NCBI GenBank assembly: GCA_963704545.1
Contig: OY969915.1
Coordinates: 1,364,001 to 1,428,000, forward strand
Source: VRUE01 sp963704545
GTDB lineage: Bacteria > Actinomycetota > Thermoleophilia > Solirubrobacterales > 70-9
Direction of reading: 5' to 3'
Length of the DNA stretch: 64,000 nucleotides
Shown: one piece after another, positions 16,534 through 23,424 of the stretch
Numbering within the stretch: position 1 is the stretch's first letter
How the letters are laid out: each line of letters starts with the position of its first letter
Program-made: the position numbers and the translations under genes
The notes under the pieces: generated by a model
Seen by the model: the letters and a program-made list of their open reading frames with translations, nothing else
Databases searched by the model: none
Told to the model about the DNA's origin: nothing

Positions 16534-17940
16534 CTACGTGTTCTCGTCGACGGCGGCGAGGCGCAGCTCGAGTTCCTCGGGGGAGCCCGGGGCCGGCACG
16601 TCCTCGGCGCGTTCGTGGGGGCGGCGGTAGATCAGGTAGAGCAGGCCGAGCAGCACTCCCGCCGCGAGGGCGAAGCCGATCTCGACCCGGCGGAACTCGT
16701 CGCCGACGAGCGGCACGAAGTTCCAGGCGACGAAGAGGGCGGCGCAGAGGATCCAGCGGGTAGCGGCACGGCGTACCTGGCCCTGGGCGACGCAGGCCTG
16801 GTTGACCGTGACCGAGGAAAGGTAGAGCCCGGTGCCGGCGGCGATGAGGAACAGGCCCGCCCGGTCGTAGCTGAACTTGTCGCTGAACGCGAGCTGCATC
16901 AGCTGCGGCCCGGCGATCAGGATCGCGAGCGCCATCACGCCGGTGAAGGCGGCGATGCCGAGCAGCACCGCCCGCACCGAGCGGTGGAACTCGTTCTCAC
17001 TGCCGGGCTCGGTGCTGGTGTGGAGGCCGGTGAGGTGGGGGAGGATGCTGGTCGAGACCGCTTGGAAGAGCTGCAGTGGCGCCCGCGCCAGCATCAGCAC
17101 GTTGAAGATGAAGCCCGCGGCGGCGGCACCGTCGAGGCTGCGCACGATCAGCGGCCCGGCGTTGAGGAATGCCTGTTCGCTGAACATGATCACCAGCACC
17201 GCCGCGGCGAAGCCGGTGCCATGGGCCATCGACACCGAGGCGTCCCCGTCCGCATCCTGCGGCGGCTCGGGCGCCGTCCGCGCGCGCCGCGCGAAGGCCA
17301 GCGGCACCACCATGAGGCTCAGCGACGGCGCGGCGACGATCCCGATCGCCACCCACGACTGGCCGCTGAGCAGGCCGATCGCGACCAGCGCCGCGAACAG
17401 GGTGCGGAAGCACGACTCCGAGAGGATCAGCGCGGTGAAGAGGCCGAACCGCTTCACCCCGGCGAGGTAGCCACGGGCGAAGTAGCTGGCAGCGTAGAAG
17501 AGGACCGCCGAGAAGTAGACCCAGTAGAGCGTTTCGTTGCCTTCGAGCAGGCCATCCTGGAGCGGCCCGCGGAAGGCGAGCGCCAGGACCGCGAAGAGCA
17601 TCGCCAGGCCGATCTGGATCGTGGCGGCGTTGCGCGTGGTGCCGCCGATCGGCTCGCCTTTGACCAGGTGTTCGGAGATATGGCGGGAGAGCAGCTGTTC
17701 GACCGGCCGGTAGAGGGTGGAGATGGTGATGAAGACGGCCGACCAGACGACGGTGATTTCGCCGTAGTCGGGCTTGGAGAGGACGTGCGAGGCGATGAAG
17801 AAGTAGACGTAGGTGATGACGCCCGTGAGGCCGACGCCGATCGCGAGGAAGCTCGCGGTCTTGCCATAGTCGGCAGTCGCCGAGCTGGCGCCCGCCTGGC
17901 CGCCACGGCGGGCGCCCAGCGCCTTGCGCAGCGCCTGCAT
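16534..17940 (-). CDS. Polysaccharide/oligosaccharide flippase (MATE/Wzx-like)
   Basis: 468 aa, with about 12-14 hydrophobic segments and the TASFLAIGVGLTGVITYVYF-type N-terminus typical of the lipid-linked oligosaccharide flippase superfamily. The N-terminal 25 residues and the C-terminal 30 are charged and cytoplasmic. Its ATG overlaps by one base with the stop of the upstream glycosyltransferase gene (17940), so the two are co-transcribed and may export or build the same glycan. The substrate cannot be told. Confidence 0.75.
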   Translation of the reverse strand: MQALRKALGARRGGQAGASSATADYGKTASFLAIGVGLTGVITYVYFFIASHVLSKPDYGEITVVWSAVFITISTLYRPVEQLLSRHISEHLVKGEPIGGTTRNAATIQIGLAMLFAVLALAFRGPLQDGLLEGNETLYWVYFSAVLFYAASYFARGYLAGVKRFGLFTALILSESCFRTLFAALVAIGLLSGQSWVAIGIVAAPSLSLMVVPLAFARRARTAPEPPQDADGDASVSMAHGTGFAAAVLVIMFSEQAFLNAGPLIVRSLDGAAAAGFIFNVLMLARAPLQLFQAVSTSILPHLTGLHTSTEPGSENEFHRSVRAVLLGIAAFTGVMALAILIAGPQLMQLAFSDKFSYDRAGLFLIAAGTGLYLSSVTVNQACVAQGQVRRAATRWILCAALFVAWNFVPLVGDEFRRVEIGFALAAGVLLGLLYLIYRRPHERAEDVPAPGSPEELELRLAAVDENT

Positions 17941-18926
17941 CAGCGGTCCGCGGCGCCGCGCTCGTAGTGGGAAGGCGGCACGTCGAGCGCCAGCTCGACC
18001 CGGCGCACGCGCTCGAAGACCCGTTGCGTCATCACCCGCTGCCCGGCAAGCAGGTCGCCGATCACGCCGAGCGCGAGCAGCTGGATCGCCGCGATGAAGA
18101 GCACCGCGCCGAGGATCAGCGACTGGATGTGACCCGTGCTGTCGCCGTTGAGGACCCAGTCGAGCAGGAACGGCATCCAGGCGGCGAGGGCCAGGATCGC
18201 GACGAGAAGGCCCGCGGTGGCAAAGACCCGCAGCGGCTCGTAGCGGGCGTAGATGCGGAGGATCGAGAGCGCGTTGCGCCGCACGTAGCCGCCGGTCGAG
18301 CCGAAGAGGCGCGACTCGCGCGTCTGCGGGTTGGTGCCGATCTCCACCCCCTCGACGGCGACGAGCATCTTGCCCGCCTGGATCAGGCTCTCCAGCGTGT
18401 AGGTGAAGTTGTCGACGACGAGCAGCCCCAGGGCGGCCTCGCGGTTGTAGGCGCGGAAGCCCGAGGTGGTGTCGGCGATCGCCGTGCCGGCCAGCCTGCT
18501 GACGACCCAGCTCCCCAGTCTCTGCAGGGCTTTCTTGGAGCCCGAGAAGTGCTCGATCTGGGACGTGCGGCGATCGCCGACGACCATGTCGGCCTCGCCG
18601 GCGAGAATCGGCGCCACCAGTTTCGGGATGTCGGCGCCGCGGTACTGGTTGTCGGCATCCGTGTTGACGACGACGTCGGCGCCGAGCTTGAGGCAGGCGT
18701 CGAGCCCGGCCTGGAAGCCCGCCGCAAGGCCCTTGTTGTTGGTCAGCCGGACGATGTGCTCGACCCCGTGCTCGCGGGCGACCTCGACCGTGCGGTCGGT
18801 CGAGCCGTCGTCGACGACCAGGAGCTCGACTTTCTCGATGCCCGGGATCTCGCGTGGGATGTCGGCGATCGTTGCCGGGAGGGTGGACTCCTCGTTGAGG
18901 CAGGGGATTTGGACGATCAGCTTCAT
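17940..18926 (-). CDS. Family 2 glycosyltransferase with C-terminal membrane segments
   Basis: 328 aa. The GT-A domain shows IPCLNEESTLP, VVDDGSTDRT, NKGLAAGFQAGLD and the metal-binding NTDADNQY (DXD-like), followed by DTTSGFRAYNREA. Two hydrophobic segments (about 235-260 and 270-295) follow. This resembles DPM1/GtrB-type enzymes that transfer sugars to polyprenyl phosphate. It is paired with the flippase gene downstream, so a surface glycan or glycolipid pathway is likely. Confidence 0.8.
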   Translation of the reverse strand: MKLIVQIPCLNEESTLPATIADIPREIPGIEKVELLVVDDGSTDRTVEVAREHGVEHIVRLTNNKGLAAGFQAGLDACLKLGADVVVNTDADNQYRGADIPKLVAPILAGEADMVVGDRRTSQIEHFSGSKKALQRLGSWVVSRLAGTAIADTTSGFRAYNREAALGLLVVDNFTYTLESLIQAGKMLVAVEGVEIGTNPQTRESRLFGSTGGYVRRNALSILRIYARYEPLRVFATAGLLVAILALAAWMPFLLDWVLNGDSTGHIQSLILGAVLFIAAIQLLALGVIGDLLAGQRVMTQRVFERVRRVELALDVPPSHYERGAADR

Positions 18927-18951
18927 GGGAGAGCCGGATCAGGGTATCCGG

Positions 18952-19053
18952 GGGGTCGGTCTGTGGGCGCCTCCCGCCCGGACAAGCGCCGGCCTAAATT
19001 AGGCCGGCGCTTTGAGTATCCGCCCGTTCGGGAGGCGCCCACAGACCGACCCC
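18952..19053. repeat. Nested double palindrome upstream of ribD
   Basis: Outer perfect 25-bp arms at 18952-18976 and 19029-19053 (starting GGGGTCGGTCTGTGGGCG). Inside lies a second perfect 14-bp inverted repeat, AAGCGCCGGCCTAA (18984-18997) and TTAGGCCGGCGCTT (18999-19012), around a single central base. It occupies the gap between the divergent glycosyltransferase and ribD genes. No FMN riboswitch is visible here. Confidence 0.85.
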
Positions 19054-19159
19054 AGCCATATCCCGCACCCTCCTGCATGAGGTGGCGCTTAGAGCCAAGC
19101 ACGGTGACCCAGCTCACAGCCGGAGTAAGCTTGTGTTGATTGACTCGTCAATCGGTCTT

Positions 19160-20254
19160 ATGAATTCCCAGCTCACAGGCACGGATCGAGGGCATCTCTT
19201 GCGAGCGCTGGAGCTTGCGGAGTACGGGCGGGGGTGGGTGAGTCCCAATCCTCTTGTCGGAGCTGTGGTTGTTCGTGACGGGGACGTGATTGGCGAGGGG
19301 TTCCATGCTGAATTGGGCGAGCTTCACGCGGAGCGCGCGGCTCTTGCCGATTGCCGGAAGCGCGGGGAGGACCCGGCGGGGGCGACTATGTACGTGACGC
19401 TGGAGCCCTGTGCGCATACGGGGCGGCAGCCGCCTTGCGTGGAGGCGATCCTGGAAGCCGGGATCTCGCGGGTCGTCGTCGCCTCTGACGATCCCAGTGA
19501 GAAGGCCGCGGGACGGGGGCCCGGGATCCTGCGCGACGGCGGGGTGGAGGTCGAGTTCGCCGCGGATGAAGAGGCGACCGCGGCTCGGTTGCTCAACCAG
19601 CCGTTTCGCAAGCACGCCCGGACCGGGCTGCCGCTGGTGACCCTGAAGATGGCGATGTCGCTCGACGGACGCACTTCCACCGCTCCCGGCGACACCCCCT
19701 GGATCTCGGGCGAGAAGAGCCGCGCCCTGGTCCATCGGTGGCGCGCGGAATCCGACGCGATCGCAGTAGGCATCGGCACCGTCCTCGCCGACGACCCCCT
19801 CCTCACCGCCCGCCCAACCCGTTCCGGTGCGCCTTTTCCACCCATATCGGGGATAAAGCGCACCGGAAGCGGGGAGCGACAGCCGGCTCGGGTGGTTTTC
19901 GACCGCCAAGGGCGGCTCCCGCTCGACTCACAGCTGATGAGCACCCTCGACCAGTCGCCCGTCGTCGTGGTCGTATCTCCCGAAGCTGATGCCTCGGCGC
20001 TCAGGAATGCCGGTGCCGAGATCGTCGTCGCAACCGGCATCCGCCCCGTCCTCTCAGAGCTCGGCAATCGCGACGTCACCAGCCTCTTCCTCGAGGGGGG
20101 CCCGATCCTCGCCGCTGCCTTCGCCGATGCAGGCGAGATCGACGAGGCGCGAGTCTTCGTTGCTCCCGTGCTGCTTGCCGGCGCCGGGCGAATCCCCGCG
20201 CTGGATCCCGGCGCCGAGGACACCCTGATCGAGACCCGTTTCAAGGAGTGGTGA
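19160..20254 (+). CDS. ribD: Bifunctional riboflavin biosynthesis deaminase/reductase
   Basis: Converts the first GTP cyclohydrolase II product by deamination and then side-chain reduction. The N-terminal deaminase domain has the zinc motif HAERAAL and PCAHTGRQPPC. The reductase domain begins near LPLVTLKMAMSLDGRT and includes DTPWISG and LFLEGGP. ATG 19160 gives a normal 364 aa; an in-frame GTG 19134 just after a TAAGCT box is an alternative. Residues about 222-238 come from an in-frame palindromic insert located in a loop before the conserved QPARVVFD strand. First gene of the rib operon. Confidence 0.93.
   Translation: MNSQLTGTDRGHLLRALELAEYGRGWVSPNPLVGAVVVRDGDVIGEGFHAELGELHAERAALADCRKRGEDPAGATMYVTLEPCAHTGRQPPCVEAILEAGISRVVVASDDPSEKAAGRGPGILRDGGVEVEFAADEEATAARLLNQPFRKHARTGLPLVTLKMAMSLDGRTSTAPGDTPWISGEKSRALVHRWRAESDAIAVGIGTVLADDPLLTARPTRSGAPFPPISGIKRTGSGERQPARVVFDRQGRLPLDSQLMSTLDQSPVVVVVSPEADASALRNAGAEIVVATGIRPVLSELGNRDVTSLFLEGGPILAAAFADAGEIDEARVFVAPVLLAGAGRIPALDPGAEDTLIETRFKEW
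19822..19872 (+). repeat. In-frame palindromic element inside ribD
   Basis: TTCCGGTGCGC (19822-19832) and its inverse (19858-19868), with shared flanks CTT and AAA inside and GCGGGG outside. The 19-nt interior has a CCC-ATATC-GGG tip. It encodes SGAPFPPISGIKRTGSG. Arms, interior length and reading frame equal those of the rsmB copy, while the tip sequence differs but stays self-complementary. Confidence 0.85.
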
Positions 20255-20859
20255 TGTTCACCGGGCTGATCGAAGACGTCGGCAGCGTCGAGTCGCTCGA
20301 GAAAGGCGCCGAGGGTGCGAAGCTGCAAATCGCCACCGCGCTCGCCTCCGAGATCGCAAGCGGAGACTCGGTCGCCGTCAACGGCGTCTGTCTTACCGCC
20401 ACGAGCATCGACGCGAACGGCTTCGAGACCGAGGCGATGAACCAGACACTCACGGTCACCGCCCTTGGCACTCTGGAGGTTGGAGCCCGCGTCAACCTCG
20501 AGCTCGCGATGAAGGCCTCTGACCGTCTCGGCGGTCACATCGTCCAGGGGCACGCCGACGGCGTGGGGGAGGTGCTGTTGACCGAGGGAGACGGATTCGC
20601 GCGGCGCCTTCGCGTCAGCCTCGGCCCTGAGCTGCTCCGCTACGTGGTCGCCAAGGGCTCGATCGCGCTCAACGGCGTCAGCCTCACGGTCGCCGACCTG
20701 GGTGACTTCTGGGCTGAGGTCTCCCTGATTCCCGAGACCCTGGAGCGCACGAACCTTGGAACGCTCGCCGCCGGCGACAAGCTGAACGTCGAGTGCGACG
20801 TGGTGGCGAAGTACGTGGAGCGATTGATGACACCATTCGTTGGAGAGGAGCCGGCGTGA
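20254..20859 (+). CDS. ribE: Riboflavin synthase alpha subunit
   Basis: Dismutates two 6,7-dimethyl-8-ribityllumazine molecules to riboflavin. It begins with the invariant MFTGLIE and has two lumazine-binding repeats, marked by VNGVCLT and LNGVSLTV, plus GGHIVQGHADG. 201 aa is normal. ATG 20254 overlaps the ribD stop (TGATG) and has a good Shine-Dalgarno CAAGGAG about 6 nt upstream. It overlaps ribBA at its 3' end. Confidence 0.96.
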   Translation: MFTGLIEDVGSVESLEKGAEGAKLQIATALASEIASGDSVAVNGVCLTATSIDANGFETEAMNQTLTVTALGTLEVGARVNLELAMKASDRLGGHIVQGHADGVGEVLLTEGDGFARRLRVSLGPELLRYVVAKGSIALNGVSLTVADLGDFWAEVSLIPETLERTNLGTLAAGDKLNVECDVVAKYVERLMTPFVGEEPA

Positions 20860-22193
20860 GCCAGATGACAGAGCCGCAGGAGACAGAGCAGAGGGATCGG
20901 GACGCCGGCGAGAGCCCGTTCTCGACGATCGAGGAAGCGATCGAGGAGATCCGCCGCGGTCGCATGGTCGTCGTCTGCGACGGCGAGGACCGAGAGAACG
21001 AGGGCGACCTCGTGATGGCGGCGCAGTTCGCCACGCCGGAGGCGGTCAACTTCATGGCCAAGGAGGCGCGCGGCCTGATCTGCCTGGCGCTGACCGCGGA
21101 ACGCTGCGAGAAGCTCGGCCTCAACCTGATGGCGGCCAAGAACGAGGCGCCGCTGCAGACCGCCTTTACGGTGACGATCGAGGCCGCTGGCGGCGTCAGT
21201 ACCGGCATCTCGGCCCACGACCGCGCCCACACGATCCAGGTCGCGATCGACCCCAACTCGGGTCCGCGTGACATCGTCGTCCCCGGCCACATGTTCCCGC
21301 TGCGGGCCAAAGACGGCGGCGTCCTGGAGCGCACCGGCCACACCGAGGCCAGCGTCGACCTCGCCCGCCTCGCCGGGCTCACCCCGGCCGGGGTGATCTG
21401 CGAGGTGATGAACGACGACGGCACGATGGCCCGCGTCCCCGACCTCGGCCCCTACTGCGAGCGCCACGGCCTGAAGATGGTCACGGTCGCCGACCTGATC
21501 GCCTACCGCCGCCGCACCGAGAAGCTGGTCGAACGGGTGGTCGACACAGCCCTACCGACCGAGTTCGGCGACTTCACCGCCGTCGGCTACCGCTCCCTGG
21601 TCGACGACAAGCACCACGTGGCGATGGTCAAGGGCGACGTCGACGGCGCCGAGGACGTGCTCGTCCGCGTCCACAGCGAGTGCCTCACCGGCGACGTCTT
21701 CCACAGCATGCGCTGCGACTGCGGCGAGCAGCTGGTCGCGGCTCTGACCCAGATCGAGCACGAGGGCCGCGGCGTCCTCCTCTACCTCTCCCAGGAGGGA
21801 CGCGGGATCGGCCTGCTCAACAAGCTCAAGGCCTACAAGCTGCAGGAGGAGGGCGCCGACACGGTCGAGGCCAACCTCAAGCTCGGCCTGCCCGCCGACC
21901 TGCGCGACTACGGGATCGGCGCCCAGATCCTCGGCGACCTCGGCCTGACCAGCATCCGCATCCTCACCAACAACCCGAAGAAGATCGTCGGCCTCGAGGG
22001 CTACGGCCTCTCGGTCACGGAGCAGGTGCCGATCGAGTCCTCGCCCAACGCCCACAACGAGGCCTACCTGCGCGCCAAGCGCGACAAGATGGGCCACTCG
22101 CTGCACCACCAGGGCCTCGCCCTCGACGAGGAGATGATCCACGACGAGGACGAGCGCGACGCCGCCGCGGGGGACGAGCGGGCGGATGGCTGA
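20856..22193 (+). CDS. ribBA: Bifunctional DHBP synthase / GTP cyclohydrolase II
   Basis: The N-terminal RibB domain (about 25-225) makes 3,4-dihydroxy-2-butanone 4-phosphate and shows CDGEDRENEGDL and GHTEASVDLARL. The C-terminal RibA domain (about 230-430) opens the GTP ring; the zinc ligands are in VHSECLTGDVFHSMRCDCG, and GRGIGLLNKLKAY follows. The GTG at 20856 has GGAGAGGAG upstream and overlaps the ribE stop. 445 aa matches the fused actinobacterial form. The last about 20 residues are acidic. Confidence 0.96.
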   Translation: MSQMTEPQETEQRDRDAGESPFSTIEEAIEEIRRGRMVVVCDGEDRENEGDLVMAAQFATPEAVNFMAKEARGLICLALTAERCEKLGLNLMAAKNEAPLQTAFTVTIEAAGGVSTGISAHDRAHTIQVAIDPNSGPRDIVVPGHMFPLRAKDGGVLERTGHTEASVDLARLAGLTPAGVICEVMNDDGTMARVPDLGPYCERHGLKMVTVADLIAYRRRTEKLVERVVDTALPTEFGDFTAVGYRSLVDDKHHVAMVKGDVDGAEDVLVRVHSECLTGDVFHSMRCDCGEQLVAALTQIEHEGRGVLLYLSQEGRGIGLLNKLKAYKLQEEGADTVEANLKLGLPADLRDYGIGAQILGDLGLTSIRILTNNPKKIVGLEGYGLSVTEQVPIESSPNAHNEAYLRAKRDKMGHSLHHQGLALDEEMIHDEDERDAAAGDERADG

Positions 22194-22704
22194 GTCCGGG
22201 ACCTTCCTCGAGGCTTTCGGCGAGGAGGAGAGGGAGGCGCTCGCCGGCCGGAAGTTCGCCGTCTGCGTCGGCCGCTTCTACGAGGACCTCGCCGAACGGC
22301 TGCTGAGCGGGGCCCGCGAAGGCTTCGAGATGGCCGGGGTGCCGGCCTCCTCGGTCAGCGAGGTCTCGGTGCCCGGCGCCTACGAGCTGCCCTTCGCCGC
22401 CAAGTTGCACGCCACCACCGAGCGCTTCGCCGGCATCGCCTGCCTGGGTGTGGTGATCCGCGGCGAGACCGACCACTACGACTTCGTCTGCGCGGAGGCG
22501 GCCCGCGGCATCCAGGACGTGCAGCTGGCCACCGGCGTCCCCTGCGCCTTCGGCGTGATCACCTGCGACACGATGGAGCAGGCCCTCGCCCGCGCCGGCG
22601 GCGGCAAGCGCGACCAGGGCCGAAACGCCGCCCTGACGGTAGCCCGCATGGCCCTGCTCAAACAAGAGGTCAACCCGTACCGCTGGCAAGTCCGCGACGG
22701 GTAG
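22186..22704 (+). CDS. ribH: 6,7-dimethyl-8-ribityllumazine synthase
   Basis: Joins the RibA/D pyrimidine with DHBP to form lumazine, the substrate of RibE. Conserved features include VGRFYEDLAERLLSGA, VPGAYELPFAAK, GVVIRGETDHYDFVC and the catalytic His within it. 172 aa, slightly longer than usual through a 20-residue N-terminal extension. It overlaps ribBA by 8 bp and is the last of the four rib genes. Confidence 0.96.
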   Translation: MAESGTFLEAFGEEEREALAGRKFAVCVGRFYEDLAERLLSGAREGFEMAGVPASSVSEVSVPGAYELPFAAKLHATTERFAGIACLGVVIRGETDHYDFVCAEAARGIQDVQLATGVPCAFGVITCDTMEQALARAGGGKRDQGRNAALTVARMALLKQEVNPYRWQVRDG

Positions 22705-22730
22705 CACCGATCTGTACCATCCCCGACCCG

Positions 22731-22922
22731 ATGGCCAAGGTTTGTCATAGCTGCGGCAAGGGACCGGCGTTCGGCCAGTCCCGCAGCCACTCGATGGTCG
22801 CCACCAAGCGGCGCTTCGACCCGAACCTGCAGAAGGTGCGGATCCAGGAGAACGGCCGCAAGCTGCGCGCCTACGTCTGCACGCGGTGCCTCAAGGCCAA
22901 CAAGGTCACCAAGGCCGCGTAG
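22731..22922 (+). CDS. rpmB: 50S ribosomal protein L28
   Basis: 63 aa with MAKVCHSCGKGPAFGQSRS, the SHSMVATKRRFDPNLQ block and TRCLKANKVTKA. Two CxxC-type pairs (CHSC and CTRC) are retained, so this is the zinc-binding form. TACCAT (22715-22720) lies 10 nt before the ATG with no Shine-Dalgarno, a leaderless layout. It stands alone here; the Asp23-like gene that often follows rpmB is missing. Confidence 0.96.
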   Translation: MAKVCHSCGKGPAFGQSRSHSMVATKRRFDPNLQKVRIQENGRKLRAYVCTRCLKANKVTKAA

Positions 22923-22944
22923 CTCGTTGACCCTGAAGGTGGGG

Positions 22945-23087
22945 GGAGCCCGGTGGGTCTCTGGGCGAATTGATGTCGCACGCGCCTGCGGCGCTTAGCG
23001 ACAATCTGAGAGCGCGGCTGCGCCGCGCCTGGAAACACGAGTGCAGCGGCCGCTTCGCGACATTCGCCCAGAGACCCACCGGGCTCC
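22945..23087. repeat. Family-B long palindrome, copy 2
   Basis: Perfect 25-bp arms, 22945-22969 (GGAGCCCGGTGGGTCTCTGG...) and 23063-23087. The interior starts GCGAATTGATGTCGCAC, includes TTAGCGACAATC, a GCGCGGC/GCCGCGC stem and GTGCAGCGGCCGC, and ends CGCTTCGCGACATTCGC. Shared interior with copy 3 only 180 bp away, but unrelated arms. Together they fill the 502-bp gap 22923-23424; no gene is seen there. Confidence 0.87.
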
Positions 23088-23262
23088 CTCTCAACAGTCG
23101 TCCCACGGCGACTCAACGAGTCACGAAAGCTCTTTGCAAGATGCCCGCGCGCGGCTGGACTCCGTTGAAGCTGTTGTGCTTCGGGGCGGTCGATCCTGCC
23201 TTGGGGAATATCTGGCTGGTTCAGGCTGCTTCTGAGAGCTGATGCAGCTTCGGAAGGGGATG

Positions 23263-23400
23263 CCGGTGCCTCTCTCCGGGAATGTCGCCGCAGGCGGCCG
23301 CTGCACTCGTGGTTCGAGGCGCGGCGTCAGCCGCGCTCACTGATTGTCGCTAAGCCCGCAAGGCGGGCGTGCGACATCAATTCCCGGAGAGAGGTACCGG
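23263..23400. repeat. Family-B long palindrome, copy 3 (inverted)
   Basis: Arms CCGGTGCCTCTCTCCGGGAA (23263-23282) and its inverse with one wobble change (23381-23400). Read on the minus strand, the interior repeats that of copy 2: AATTGATGTCGCAC, TTAGCGACAATC, CACGAGTGCAGCGGCCGC, GCGACATTC. It lies just beyond the 3' end of the MMPL gene and in opposite orientation to copy 2. Confidence 0.85.
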
Positions 23401-23424
23401 TAGCCCCGCCTGTATACGACGCTG

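Noticed and set aside
19054..19159. FMN riboswitch upstream of the rib operon
   Set aside because: The conserved RFN segments are not present between the nested palindrome and ribD; the region is too short and does not fold in the needed way by eye.
22923..23424. CRISPR array or insertion sequence in the rpmB-MMPL gap
   Set aside because: There is no regular direct repeat with unique spacers and no transposase. The structure is two inverted long palindromes.
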